The notes: generated by a model not told the origin, from the letters alone. DNA of 56,465 nucleotides from CAADGU01 sp964581605 (GCA_964581605.1 CAZOPF010000028.1:1-56465); one strand, 5' to 3'; shown: positions 1-8,678, numbered from the stretch's first letter. A program made the numbers and translations.

Positions 1-1
1 C

Positions 2-1126
2 CGCGAGCATGACCGTGCCCACACCTTTCCCCACGAGCTATTGCCCAAGATGGCCGCACTGGGTTTCCTGGGCATCTGTCTGCCGGTGCATTATGGCGGT
101 GCGGGCATGGATTACCTCTCGCTGGGCATCGTCTCCGAGGGCTTGGAATTTGGCGACTCTTCTGTGCGGGAAACGATTGCCGTGCATCTGGGATTACATG
201 CGCTGCCCATCTTCCAATGGGGTACGGCCGTACAGAAACAAGACTTTTTGCCGCCCCTGGCGACGGGTGAAAAGATAGCCTGTTTTGGCCTGACGGAACC
301 GGGCGCAGGCTCAGACGTGGCCGGGATGGGCAGCCGCGCCCGCAAAGATGGCGGCGATTATTTGCTCTCCGGCGAAAAAATGTGGATCACCCTGGCCGAC
401 GTGGCCGACCGTTTTCTGGTTTTTGCCAAAACCGACCCGGACAAAGGGGTCAACGGCATCAGCGCCTTTATTTTGGAGCGCGGCTGGAAGGGTCTGACGA
501 CCGGTACCATTGAAGGCAAGATGGGCGTTCATGCCAGCAACACCGGCTGGATCAACATGGACGAGGTGCGTGTACCCGCCAGCCATCGCCTGGGTGAAGA
601 GGGCGAGGGGTTTAAGATTGCCATGAGCGCGCTGGACAATGCCCGGTATGGGGTGGCGGCAGGGGCGGTGGGCATTATGAAGGCGTGTCTGGAAGAGTCC
701 ATCCGCTATGCTAAAGAGCGCCGGACGTTTGGCAAACCGATTGCCGAATACCAACTCATCCAGCAAATGCTGGCACACATGCAGCAGAGCATTGACATTG
801 GGCAACTGCTGGTGTGGAAGGCGGGCTGGCTGAAGAACCAGGGGTTGCGTAACACCCGCGAGACGAGCATGGCGAAGTGGTATTGCACGGAAGCGGCCAA
901 CCGCGTCGCCAATGATGCGGTGCAAATTCACGGGGCATATGGTTATTCGGATGAGTACAATGTGGAGCGCCATTTGCGCAATACCAAGAGCGCGGTCATT
1001 TACGAAGGCACGTCGCAAATCCATACGCTGATGCAGGCCAGTTATGCCCTGAACGAACGGCAAGACCGGCCGATGCGCTGTGAGTTACCGGCGTATGACC
1101 CGGCCGTATGGGAAGCAGAAGTGTAG
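2..1126 (+). CDS. Acyl-CoA dehydrogenase, 5' end missing
   Basis: This is an FAD-dependent acyl-CoA dehydrogenase that would oxidise an acyl-CoA to its trans-2-enoyl form and pass electrons to ETF. The frame is open from base 2, so the gene begins left of the window; 374 residues are visible. Family motifs run in order: LTEPGAGSDV at about visible residue 97, the GEKMWIT strand, RRTFGKP, and IYEGTSQIH near the end. The Glu of YEGT (about residue 335) is the usual catalytic base. The extended tail after that motif ends in acidic residues. The next gene starts 47 bases on, on the same strand. The substrate cannot be read from sequence; a glutaryl-CoA- or short-chain-type enzyme is possible. The family call is secure, the substrate is not. 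Confidence 0.93.
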   Translation, partial: REHDRAHTFPHELLPKMAALGFLGICLPVHYGGAGMDYLSLGIVSEGLEFGDSSVRETIAVHLGLHALPIFQWGTAVQKQDFLPPLATGEKIACFGLTEPGAGSDVAGMGSRARKDGGDYLLSGEKMWITLADVADRFLVFAKTDPDKGVNGISAFILERGWKGLTTGTIEGKMGVHASNTGWINMDEVRVPASHRLGEEGEGFKIAMSALDNARYGVAAGAVGIMKACLEESIRYAKERRTFGKPIAEYQLIQQMLAHMQQSIDIGQLLVWKAGWLKNQGLRNTRETSMAKWYCTEAANRVANDAVQIHGAYGYSDEYNVERHLRNTKSAVIYEGTSQIHTLMQASYALNERQDRPMRCELPAYDPAVWEAEV

Positions 1127-1173
1127 GGCGTTTTGTGTAAGGCGAGTGGCAAAATAGGATAGGGGGAATCTGG

Positions 1174-2325
1174 TTGCGAAGCTATTTCCAGATCTGTTTG
1201 TTCTTGTGGCTGTTGGTTGGTTGTCACTCATCAATGGAGCTACAAGCCACTGAGTCTGCATCGGATGCACCGCAGGAGGGCCAGTGGCCGATGACGGCCG
1301 TAACCACCCCGACATTCACAGCGGTGCAAGAGCCTGCCACTTTACCAACGGCCGTAGCCACGAGCACTCCCACCCCTCAGCCCGCGATCACCCCCGCACC
1401 GCCGGCCACGCCTACGGCCGTACCCACCCGCACCCCCTCACCTCAGCCACCAGCGCCGACGCCAGAGCGTGCCTGCCCTGACCCACCACCCATCAAGCCG
1501 GATTACCAACACCATGTTTTAGGGGAGCAACCCTGGCCTACGCCGGATACGGCCGTGCCCTCAACCCACTTCTGGCTATCCGACCCGGTGTGGGGTGGGC
1601 GCAAGCTGATGGAGAATGGGTATTATCCGTATGGGTGGGATGGCGACGGCCGTTTTCTGCGGCACAATGGCGCCGATATGCCGGCGGTGCAGGGGACACT
1701 GGTTGCGGCCGTGGCCGATGGCACAGTTATCGTCGCCCAGTCTGATGCCGACGAGTTGTACGGCTGGCGCTGTGACTGGTATGGGCAGTTGGTGGTGCTG
1801 GAACTGGATGCGTTGTGGCAGGGGCAGCCGGTTTATGTGTTGTATGGGCATGTACAGCATATTCAGGTAGAGGCGGGGCAACGAGTGGTGCAGGGTGAGC
1901 CGATAGCCGAAGTTGGCGTGGAAGGGGTATCGGCCGTGCCCCATCTGCACCTGGAAGTTCGCGTAGGCAGCAATGACTTTGCATCTACACAGAATCCGAT
2001 GTTGTGGTTAGAGCCGCTGCCGGGCACGGGTGTGCTGGTAGGGCGACTGGTGGATGGGGCGGGACGGCCGTGGCAAGGCGTCCGTCTCACCTTAATTGAG
2101 TCCACCGATGAAGGCCCACTTTACCGCTACACCTTCACCTATCTGGATGATCCGCAGCATCTCATCCGTCCAGACGCGGCGCTGGCGGAAAACTTCCTCT
2201 TTGCTGATTTGCCACCGGGCAATTACACGCTGTTTGTTTCAATTGAAGGGCAGGAGCATCGGCAGCCGGTAGTAGTGAATGGGGGAGAGGTGACGGCCGT
2301 GGAGATTGTGGCGGAAATGCCGTGA
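1174..2325 (+). CDS. M23-family peptidase-like lipoprotein
   Basis: This is a predicted exported lipoprotein with a LytM/M23 metallopeptidase domain, a fold that cuts peptidoglycan cross-links. The start is TTG at 1174 behind a purine-rich AGGGGGA. Residues 1-17 form a signal peptide with lipobox VGC (Cys17). Residues 40-100 are a Thr/Pro/Ala stalk rich in the repeated TAV codon pattern. The peptidase domain spans about 155-270. Zinc ligands appear intact: H164 and D168 (HNGAD) and the HLH pair H257/H259, with H226 in YGHV as the likely second catalytic His. Residues 285-383 look like a beta-sandwich carboxypeptidase-regulatory-type domain. It probably acts at the cell surface. Having all ligands suggests an active enzyme rather than a degenerate binding domain, but that is an inference. 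Confidence 0.85.
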   Translation: MRSYFQICLFLWLLVGCHSSMELQATESASDAPQEGQWPMTAVTTPTFTAVQEPATLPTAVATSTPTPQPAITPAPPATPTAVPTRTPSPQPPAPTPERACPDPPPIKPDYQHHVLGEQPWPTPDTAVPSTHFWLSDPVWGGRKLMENGYYPYGWDGDGRFLRHNGADMPAVQGTLVAAVADGTVIVAQSDADELYGWRCDWYGQLVVLELDALWQGQPVYVLYGHVQHIQVEAGQRVVQGEPIAEVGVEGVSAVPHLHLEVRVGSNDFASTQNPMLWLEPLPGTGVLVGRLVDGAGRPWQGVRLTLIESTDEGPLYRYTFTYLDDPQHLIRPDAALAENFLFADLPPGNYTLFVSIEGQEHRQPVVVNGGEVTAVEIVAEMP

Positions 2326-2386
2326 AACGTGATGCGTGAGCAGAGAAATCTCACGGGTCACGCATCACGCATCTTTGGAGGAGAGA

Positions 2387-3949
2387 ATGAGAGGAAAACA
2401 GTTGAGTCGAGCACGGTGGATCGTTGTGGGTTTGTGTTTGGGCGTGATTGGGCTGGCCTGGCTGATGGTGTGGCGGGCGGGGGATGGGTTGGTGGTACGG
2501 CCGTTGACTCAGGACGGCATCCCCATGCGGTTGATTGCCCCAGAGGGTGCGTCGCCAGCGCCGGGCGTGATTATTGCCCATGGCTTTAGCGGTTCGCAAC
2601 AGTTGATGTTGGGTTTTGCTTACACATTGGCCCATGCCGGGTATGCCACCTTGCTGGTGGATTTTGACGGCCACGCGGCTAATCCCGCCCCGTTGGGTGG
2701 GGATCTGGCACGCGGCGCGGCGGCGCTGCAAGCCAATATGGACGCGGCCTATGCGGCCTTGATTGCCCAGCCGGAAGTGGACGGCCGTCGCCTGGCGCTG
2801 CTTGGCCATTCAATGGGCAGTGGGGCGGTGATGACGGCGGGCATTACTGACCCGGAGCGGTATCAGGCGACGGTTGCCGTTTCACCTACGGATGCAGCGG
2901 TGACGGCGACGGAACCGCGCAATTTGCTGCTGCAAGCGGGCCAGCTAGAGCCGCAGTTCGCGGCCAATGCCGAAGATTTGTTGGCGCGGGCGGGTGGGGC
3001 GAATACAGATTTTGCCGACGGCCGTGCCCGTTCCTTCCAACTCATTCCCAGTGTGGAGCATATCACCATTCTCTTTAGCCCGACAGCGCATCAGACGGCC
3101 GTGAGCTGGTTGGGCCAGACCTTTGGCCGGCCGACAACGGTAGCTTATACCGACGTGCGCATGGTCTGGTATCTGGTGCAGCTGGCGGCGTGGCTGGTGC
3201 TGGTGATGGCGGCCACACCGGCCATTCGCCAGCCACGCATCACGGCCGACAACCGCCGTTCACCCTGGCACGTTTTGGGGCTACTTGTGGCGCCGCTGAT
3301 GGCCACGGCCGTGTTGTGGCTGGCAAATCAGATCACGGCCGTTGGGCAGTTGGGTGGCATCCTCATTGCCGGGGCGCAGGCGTTGTGGTTTCTGGTATTC
3401 GGTCTGGTCTGGCTGGCCCTCGGCTGGCGCTGGAGACGGGGTGGGGAAACCAGGAGACTAAGAGCCTCAGAGGGTGCCCAATCTTCAATCTCTCCATCTC
3501 CCCATCTCTCCATCTCTCATCTTTCCATCTCCAATCTCCTCCGCGCCCTGGCCATTTTTGCCTTTTTATGGCTGGCTTTTGGGCTGATGGCGCAGGTGGT
3601 GTGGCTGCCCTGGTTTCTCATCCCGGCGCGGTTGCTGCGCTGGCCGCTGCTGGCGCTGGCCTTTTTGCCCTGGCTGCTGGCGGCGGGGTGGGCGCAGCAG
3701 GGCGCGTCTACTGGCAAGCGGATTGGCTGGTGGTTGGGGCAGAGTGTGGTGTTAATGGTGGGGTTGGGTACGGCCGTGCTGCTTGTGCCCTCCCTCTTTT
3801 TCCTGGTGCTGGTGCTGCCCGTGCTGCCGCTGGTGTTGGGCATCATGGCGCTGGTGGGTGGGGCGGTGGATGACCCCTGGGCCTATGGCCTGGGTAATGC
3901 CCTCTTTTTCGCCTGGCTGCTGCTGGCTCTGTTTCCACTGGTTGGGTAG
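2387..3949 (+). CDS. Membrane-anchored alpha/beta hydrolase
   Basis: An alpha/beta hydrolase of the dienelactone-hydrolase/BAAT type is joined to a multi-span membrane region; 520 residues. I chose ATG 2387 because GGAGGAGAG lies just upstream. An earlier in-frame GTG at 2336 would translate the palindromic intergenic repeat. Residues 11-29 are a membrane anchor. The hydrolase core covers about 45-245, with oxyanion motif HGFSGS and nucleophile elbow GHSMG (Ser142); D212 and H225 are possible triad partners. Several hydrophobic segments follow from about 260 to the C-terminus. Residues about 358-384 are low-complexity Ser/His/Leu sequence encoded by an array of CATCTC-type units, which looks like an intergenic repeat that entered the gene between two membrane segments. 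The substrate is unknown. Confidence 0.8.
   Translation: MRGKQLSRARWIVVGLCLGVIGLAWLMVWRAGDGLVVRPLTQDGIPMRLIAPEGASPAPGVIIAHGFSGSQQLMLGFAYTLAHAGYATLLVDFDGHAANPAPLGGDLARGAAALQANMDAAYAALIAQPEVDGRRLALLGHSMGSGAVMTAGITDPERYQATVAVSPTDAAVTATEPRNLLLQAGQLEPQFAANAEDLLARAGGANTDFADGRARSFQLIPSVEHITILFSPTAHQTAVSWLGQTFGRPTTVAYTDVRMVWYLVQLAAWLVLVMAATPAIRQPRITADNRRSPWHVLGLLVAPLMATAVLWLANQITAVGQLGGILIAGAQALWFLVFGLVWLALGWRWRRGGETRRLRASEGAQSSISPSPHLSISHLSISNLLRALAIFAFLWLAFGLMAQVVWLPWFLIPARLLRWPLLALAFLPWLLAAGWAQQGASTGKRIGWWLGQSVVLMVGLGTAVLLVPSLFFLVLVLPVLPLVLGIMALVGGAVDDPWAYGLGNALFFAWLLLALFPLVG
3472..3540 (+). repeat. Period-8 CCATCTCT-type array inside a coding region
   Basis: Units related to CCATCTCT follow one another with slight variation inside the membrane hydrolase gene. 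The composition is C/T only on this strand, unlike the flanking gene. Related AATCTCT arrays lie between genes at 19595-19630 and 33234-33305. Confidence 0.75.
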
Positions 3950-3964
3950 AATGCCAGAGGTGTT

Positions 3965-4061
3965 AAATGATCATTTGCAAATAAGTTAGCGATTGGGTAA
4001 TTGGGTAATTGAAGTGGTCAATTACCAAATTAATCAATTACATAATTACTGCACGGTTACT
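3965..4061 (+). repeat. Interspersed AT-rich repeat, copy A of three
   Basis: This is an element of about 100 bases that starts TTTGCAAATAAGTTAGCG, continues through ATTGGGTA octamers and an inverted AATTACC block, and ends ATAATTACTGCACGGTTACT. Near-identical copies lie at 12305-12415 (same strand) and 44751-44863 (opposite strand). It contains no gene. Confidence 0.85.
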
Positions 4062-4097
4062 AAGGTGCGACGCACTTCAAAAGTGCGTCGCACCTTA
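4061..4097 (+). repeat. Perfect 17-bp inverted repeat before lplA
   Basis: The arms TAAGGTGCGACGCACTT and AAGTGCGTCGCACCTTA pair perfectly around the loop CAA. The right arm ends at the probable ribosome binding site (AAGGA) of lplA, so the hairpin could act on translation or end upstream transcription. A decayed relative sits before thyA at 5105-5134. Confidence 0.85.
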
Positions 4098-4107
4098 AGG
4101 ACAAAAC

Positions 4108-5094
4108 ATGCTATTTGTAGACAACCAAAACGTTACTGACCCTCGTATCAATCTGGCATTGGAAGAGTATGTGCTGCGGCAGGTGGCCACGGAAGAGCCG
4201 ATTTTGCTCTTTTATATCAATGAGCCGTCGGTCATTATCGGCCGGAACCAGAACACGATTGAGGAGATTGATACCGATTTTGTCCGCGCCCACAACATCC
4301 ACGTGGTGCGGCGGTTGTCCGGCGGCGGGGCCGTTTACCATGATCTGGGCAATTTGAATTTTAGTTTTATGAGCAACGGCCGTGACCATCTGCACAACTT
4401 TGCCCGTTTCACCGAACCGGTAGCCCGCGCCTTGCGTTCGTTAGGCGTGGATGCCGAACTGCGTGGTAAAAGCGACATCTACGCCGCCGGGAAAAAAATT
4501 TCCGGCAATGCCCAATATGCCACCGCAAACCGCATGTTCAGTCATGGTACGCTGCTCTTTGACAGCCACCTGGAAACATTGCTCAAGGCGCTCAATCCCC
4601 GGCAGTTGGAGATCACGTCTAACGCGGTGCAATCCATTCGTGCCTTTGTGGTTAACATTCGGGAACTGCTGCCGGCCGATATGGACATTCACCAGTTGAA
4701 AGCGGCGTTGTTGCAAGAGATTTTTGGCGGCACGGCCGTGCCCACCTATGAATTAACACCGGCTGACTGGGAACAGATCAACGAATTGTCTGCCAGCCGC
4801 TACCAGACGTGGGAATGGAATGTCGGCCGTTCGCCGCGCTTTAATGTGCGCAAACAGGATCGTTTTGAGGGGGTGGGCAAAATTGATATGCGGATTGAGG
4901 TACACAAAGGGCTGATAGAACAAATCACCATTTATGGCGATTTTGCTGGTTTACAGCCGGTGGCGGAACTGGAACAACGGCTGATGGGTGTGCGCTATGA
5001 CCCCGAGGCGTTGGCGGAATTGCTGAAGCCGGTGGATATAACAGCTTATTTTGGCAATCTGGAGAAGGATGCTTTTCTGCGGCTGTTGTATTAG
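4108..5094 (+). CDS. lplA: Lipoate-protein ligase A
   Basis: This enzyme activates lipoate with ATP and attaches it to a lysine on the E2 subunits of 2-oxoacid dehydrogenases or on GcvH. The 328 residues match the length of bacterial LplA. Signature stretches are EEPILLFYINEPSVIIGRNQN near the start, RRLSGGGAVYHDLG (lipoyl-AMP binding loop) and AAGKKISGNAQ (the lysine loop), followed by the small C-terminal accessory domain after about residue 250. ATG 4108 is preceded by AAGGA, just after a perfect hairpin. It lies 56 bases before thyA on the same strand. Nothing in the immediate neighbourhood is a lipoylated enzyme, so it is probably a stand-alone housekeeping salvage gene. Confidence 0.93.
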   Translation: MLFVDNQNVTDPRINLALEEYVLRQVATEEPILLFYINEPSVIIGRNQNTIEEIDTDFVRAHNIHVVRRLSGGGAVYHDLGNLNFSFMSNGRDHLHNFARFTEPVARALRSLGVDAELRGKSDIYAAGKKISGNAQYATANRMFSHGTLLFDSHLETLLKALNPRQLEITSNAVQSIRAFVVNIRELLPADMDIHQLKAALLQEIFGGTAVPTYELTPADWEQINELSASRYQTWEWNVGRSPRFNVRKQDRFEGVGKIDMRIEVHKGLIEQITIYGDFAGLQPVAELEQRLMGVRYDPEALAELLKPVDITAYFGNLEKDAFLRLLY

Positions 5095-5104
5095 GAAGGT
5101 AGCC

Positions 5105-5134
5105 GGTGTGACGCACTTCTGAAGTGCATTGCAC
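5105..5134 (+). repeat. Imperfect hairpin before thyA
   Basis: GGTGTGACGCACTT and AAGTGCATTGCACC form an imperfect stem of the same family as the perfect hairpin at 4061-4097. It sits 16 bases before the thyA start. An alternative GTG start at 5124 would begin inside this hairpin and was not used. Confidence 0.65.
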
Positions 5135-5150
5135 CTCCTCTAAAGGGGCT

Positions 5151-5945
5151 ATGAAACAATATCTGGATTTGATGCAGTATGTGTTGGCTAACGGCGTGGA
5201 GCGCAGCGACCGCACGGGTGTGGGCACGATAGGCGTTTTTGGCTACCAGATGCGCTTTAATCTGGCCGATGGGTTTCCGGCGGTGACGACGAAGAAACTC
5301 CATTTTCGCTCCATCATCCACGAACTGCTCTGGTTTTTGCAGGGTGACACCAACATTAAATACCTGCACGATAACGGCGTCACCATTTGGGATGAGTGGG
5401 CGGACGAAAAGGGCGACCTGGGGCCGGTGTATGGTTATCAGTGGCGTTCATGGCCTGGGCATGACGGCCGTGCCATTGACCAGATCGCCCATCTGCTGCA
5501 CCAGCTTCGGCACAATCCCCACTCCCGCCGCCACATTGTTTCTGCCTGGAACGTGGCCGATGTGGATGAAATGGCGCTGCCGCCCTGTCACTGCCTGTTC
5601 CAATTCTTCGTGGCCGATGGCAAACTCTCCTGCCAGCTTTACCAGCGCAGCGCCGATATTTTCCTGGGTGTGCCTTTTAATATCGCCTCTTATGCTTTGC
5701 TGACGCTGATGGTGGCGCAGGTGACGGGCTATGAGCCGGGCGATTTTGTGCATACCTTTGGCGACGCCCACCTTTACCTGAACCATCTGGAACAGGCGCG
5801 TTTGCAGCTTTCGCGCCAACCGTATCCGCTGCCACAGATGCGCCTGAACACGGCCGTAACCAACCTCTTCGATTTCCGCTACGAAGATTTTGAACTGGTC
5901 CATTACCAGTGCCACCCGGCGATAAAAGCGCCGATAGCGGTGTAA
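5151..5945 (+). CDS. thyA: Thymidylate synthase
   Basis: ThyA methylates dUMP to dTMP using 5,10-methylene-tetrahydrofolate, which leaves dihydrofolate. The protein is 264 residues, the same length as the Escherichia coli enzyme, and begins MKQYLDLMQ exactly as that family does; this fixes ATG 5151 over an upstream GTG. The catalytic Cys is C146 in ALPPCHCLF. Arg residues of the phosphate loop (RTGVG near residue 21 and HSRRHIV near 125) are present, as is the LYQRSADIFLGVPFNIASY block. The next gene encodes dihydrofolate reductase, which recycles the dihydrofolate, so the two probably form one functional unit. Confidence 0.97.
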   Translation: MKQYLDLMQYVLANGVERSDRTGVGTIGVFGYQMRFNLADGFPAVTTKKLHFRSIIHELLWFLQGDTNIKYLHDNGVTIWDEWADEKGDLGPVYGYQWRSWPGHDGRAIDQIAHLLHQLRHNPHSRRHIVSAWNVADVDEMALPPCHCLFQFFVADGKLSCQLYQRSADIFLGVPFNIASYALLTLMVAQVTGYEPGDFVHTFGDAHLYLNHLEQARLQLSRQPYPLPQMRLNTAVTNLFDFRYEDFELVHYQCHPAIKAPIAV

Positions 5946-6018
5946 AGATGTAATTGAGTAATTGGGTAATTGAAACGCCAATTACCCAATTACCCAATTA
6001 CCCAATTACCCAATTACC
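5946..6018 (+). repeat. AATTACCC octamer array between thyA and folA
   Basis: An inverted block (TAATTGAGTAATTGGGTAATTG) is followed by four AATTACCC octamers and a partial fifth that ends at the folA start codon. The two halves can pair. It is the same sequence family as the 110-base interspersed element. Confidence 0.85.
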
Positions 6019-6513
6019 ATGATTGTTTCCCTCATCGTCGCTTTGGATAAAAACCACCTTATTGGGGCCAACAATGGCCTGCCCTGGCGGCTGCCAGACG
6101 ACATGCGCTGGTTTGTGCAGCAGACAATGGGCAAGCCGGTCATCATGGGGCGCAAGACGTATGATTCAATACCGCCAAAGTTCAGGCCGCTGCACGGCCG
6201 TCACAACATCATCATCACCCGCAACCCCAATTACCAGGCGGATGGCTGCACCATTGTTCATTCCCTGCCGGAAGCATTGGTTGCTGCCGGGGATGTGCCC
6301 GAAATTATCATCGGCGGCGGCGCCCAAATCTACGCCGAAGCCCTGCCCCTGGCTTACCGCCTCTACCTGACGCTGGTGGAGGGTGAATTTAGTGGCGATG
6401 CCTATTTTCCCGCTTTTGACCAAACGCAGTGGCGTGAAATTTTTCGGGAAGCACATGAAATAGACGCCCGCCATGCTCATCGTTTTATGTGGTTGATTTG
6501 GGAACGGCCGTAA
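6019..6513 (+). CDS. folA: Dihydrofolate reductase
   Basis: This enzyme reduces dihydrofolate to tetrahydrofolate with NADPH. The 164-residue protein has the expected motifs: VALDKNHLIGANNGLPW near the N-terminus, the catalytic acid in LPDDM (D28 by alignment to E. coli D27), IMGRKTYDSI, the NADPH loop GGGAQIY near residue 100, and the C-terminal strand. It follows thyA on the same strand after a 73-base tandem repeat. The repeat runs right up to the ATG, so no ribosome binding site is visible; the message may be leaderless, or translation may be coupled through the repeat. The identity is clear from the motifs. Confidence 0.95.
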   Translation: MIVSLIVALDKNHLIGANNGLPWRLPDDMRWFVQQTMGKPVIMGRKTYDSIPPKFRPLHGRHNIIITRNPNYQADGCTIVHSLPEALVAAGDVPEIIIGGGAQIYAEALPLAYRLYLTLVEGEFSGDAYFPAFDQTQWREIFREAHEIDARHAHRFMWLIWERP

Positions 6514-7139
6514 AGCAACCCTGCCCTTTCACATAGGCATCAGTTGTCCGTCAGCCGCCGTTGCCACTTTTATCCCTAATGCAAAACAGCGCACCTTGGC
6601 AGGCCAAAAATATCAACCAATGCTGTAAAGATGAGGAAACACGTCGGGTAAACGCCATCGTTATACTCACCACATAGACCACACATACAGGGAGCAGCCG
6701 TTACCCAAACCCTATATGTGGGTAGTACAGCCCATTGTCAAGCCACCCATCTTAAAAGTTGGGAATTTTTAAGATTTCGGTTATCTAAAAATGTTCTAGC
6801 TTTTAAGGCAAAATTGCCCATTTTTCATTGCATCCCCCGCCTGGTTTTGCTAGAATGGGCGTGCCGTTGTAAACATATCTGCATACCACAAAAAGCCGAT
6901 TATTCACCAGTGTTACTGGTCGTTACGTGGCATTGGTAATCGAGTAGTGGGAGCCACAGAATCGGCGAAGAGGAAGCGCTGTCGGGTTGAGAAGAGTCCC
7001 CGTTTAATTCTTCAAATAGTGTGGACAACGGCCGTAAAACCACTATCTACAATTGATGTTTGTTTTGTGATGTAAGGTCACATGTTGCTGCCTGCCTGTT
7101 TTTCGCGGATGGCTGGCTACCCATACTGGATCAATAACA
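6514..7139 (+). other. Leader and intergenic region upstream of dnaA
   Basis: These 626 bases hold no convincing gene. They contain a good sigma-70 type promoter at 6828-6856, which would give a leader of roughly 275 bases before dnaA. Two near-matches to the DnaA box exist: TTATTCACC at 6900-6908, and TTGTCCACA on the minus strand at 7020-7028. Two one-off sites are not enough to call an origin. Gene dnaN does not follow dnaA here. Confidence 0.5.
6828..6856 (+). promoter_or_regulatory. Predicted dnaA promoter
   Basis: TTGCAT (6828-6833) and TAGAAT (6851-6856) are separated by exactly 17 bases, the optimal sigma-70 spacing, with TTTTGC directly before the -10. Transcription would begin near 6863 and run into dnaA. 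This is a consensus match only. Confidence 0.6.
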
Positions 7140-8519
7140 ATGACGCCCGAAACCGCCTGGAAAGCTACCCTGGGAGAGTTGGAATTACAGATGACCAAAG
7201 CTACCTTCAACACCTGGTTGAAGGACGCCTGCTTGTTGACCTGTGACGAGGACGTGTACGTCATCGGCGTGCGCAACGATTATGCCAAAGATTGGCTAGA
7301 GAACCGGCTGCGAGACACCATTTTGCGCACTCTCACGGCCATCGCCGGCCACGCGCTGGAGATTCGTTTTGTGGTATGGGCCGATGATCTGATTAAACAA
7401 CCACAATCATTGGCCACAACTGGCATGAATGGCGCTAATGGGTCGTCTCACAAGGCGGCCCGTTTGAACGGCAAAACGACGGCGACGACTGTGGCTAACT
7501 TAAACGGCCGTTTCACCTTCTCCTCCTTTGTCGTTGGCCCCAGTAACCGGCTGGCCCACGCCGCCGCCCTCTCCGTGGCCGAAAACCCCGGCGAAACCTA
7601 CAACCCCCTTTTCATCTATGGCGGTGTCGGGCTGGGCAAAACCCATCTGCTGCACGCCATCGGCCATAAATGTATGCAAGACGGCTACACCGTCTGTTAC
7701 CTTCCCTCCGAAACCTTCACGAACGATCTGGTGCAATCCATTCGCAACAAAAAGATGGCCGAATTCCGCGAACGTTACCGCACCCCCGATGTCTTGATGA
7801 TTGATGACATTCAATTTATCGCCGGGAAAGAAAGCACGCAGGAAGAGCTATTCCATACCTTCAACGAATTGCACAGCCAGGGCAAACAGGTGGTCATTTC
7901 CAGTGACCGGCCACCCAAGGCGATGATGACATTAGAAGAACGGCTGCAATCCCGTTTTGAATGGGGGCTGATGGCCGATATTCAAATGCCGGACATCGAA
8001 ATGCGCAAGGCCATTTTGCAAACCAAAGCGGAAGAATGTGGCGTCTATGTGCCCGATGCGGTCATGGATTTTATTGCCCAGCATGTGCGCAATAACATCC
8101 GGGAATTGGAAGGGGCGTTTAACAAAGTGATGGCCTATGCCCAGCTTTCTGGTAGCACGGTGGACATGGAACTGGTGAATATGGCGATGGCTGACCTGAT
8201 TCGCCGTCCCGACAAGTTAACGTTTGATTTGGTGCTGACGGCCGTGTGCCGCTATTTTGGCGTGACAGCTGATGATATGGCCGGGGCCAGCCGCAAACGC
8301 ACCGTCGCCTACCCCCGCCAGATGGCGATGTACCTGGCCCGCACCGAAACCGACGCCTCCCTGCCCCTGATTGGTGAAAAATTGGGCAATCGGGACCACA
8401 CCACCATTTTGTACGGCTATGAAAAAATCGCGGCCATGATTGAAGTAGACCCCACCGTGCGCCGCGACTGTATGGATATTAAAGCAGCTATGTATGAGGC
8501 TGCTCCCGTCCGCATGTAG
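7140..8519 (+). CDS. dnaA: Chromosomal replication initiator DnaA
   Basis: DnaA binds origin boxes and, as an ATP filament, opens the duplex and loads DnaB. The 459 residues show domain I (1-80), a short variable linker (81-124), and the AAA+ domain. That domain has Walker A GGVGLGKTH (161-169), Walker B LMIDD (219-223), and sensor and arginine-finger region ERLQSRFEWGL. Domain IV carries the box-binding signature GNRDHTTILYGYEKI near the C-terminus. ATG 7140 has only a weak upstream GGA. The gene is isolated from dnaN/recF; thyA-folA lie before it and a convergent acyl-CoA dehydrogenase after it. A predicted promoter lies about 285 bases upstream. Confidence 0.97.
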   Translation: MTPETAWKATLGELELQMTKATFNTWLKDACLLTCDEDVYVIGVRNDYAKDWLENRLRDTILRTLTAIAGHALEIRFVVWADDLIKQPQSLATTGMNGANGSSHKAARLNGKTTATTVANLNGRFTFSSFVVGPSNRLAHAAALSVAENPGETYNPLFIYGGVGLGKTHLLHAIGHKCMQDGYTVCYLPSETFTNDLVQSIRNKKMAEFRERYRTPDVLMIDDIQFIAGKESTQEELFHTFNELHSQGKQVVISSDRPPKAMMTLEERLQSRFEWGLMADIQMPDIEMRKAILQTKAEECGVYVPDAVMDFIAQHVRNNIRELEGAFNKVMAYAQLSGSTVDMELVNMAMADLIRRPDKLTFDLVLTAVCRYFGVTADDMAGASRKRTVAYPRQMAMYLARTETDASLPLIGEKLGNRDHTTILYGYEKIAAMIEVDPTVRRDCMDIKAAMYEAAPVRM

Positions 8520-8578
8520 GCATCCGGTAGTTAGAAAAATCGGAAGTCTTACATTTTCCATTGGCATCCCCTCGGCAG

Positions 8579-8645
8579 CGAGGATTGAGAGATTTCGGGA
8601 AGAGGAAGATCAGGCAGTAACAATCTCTCAATCCTCGTTTCTTTT
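8579..8645. terminator. Bidirectional terminator between dnaA and acyl-CoA dehydrogenase
   Basis: The arms CGAGGATTGAGAGATT (8579-8594) and AATCTCTCAATCCTCG (8622-8637) pair perfectly and are followed by a T-rich run. The genes on either side converge. The 27-base loop is longer than typical for an intrinsic terminator. Confidence 0.6.
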
Positions 8646-8678
8646 ATCTGCCTATCAAGGCGACCGCAAGAGTTGCTC

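Noticed and set aside
311..1063. A 250-codon frame antisense to the first acyl-CoA dehydrogenase
   Set aside because: It has no family features and lies entirely within a conserved gene on the other strand.
7020..7028. A DnaA autoregulatory box on the minus strand before dnaA
   Set aside because: TTGTCCACA differs from consensus at one key position and is single; it is noted under the leader region only.
6514..7139. Chromosomal origin of replication
   Set aside because: Only two one-mismatch DnaA boxes and no clear AT-rich unwinding region; dnaN is not adjacent. A GC-skew plot of the genome would decide.
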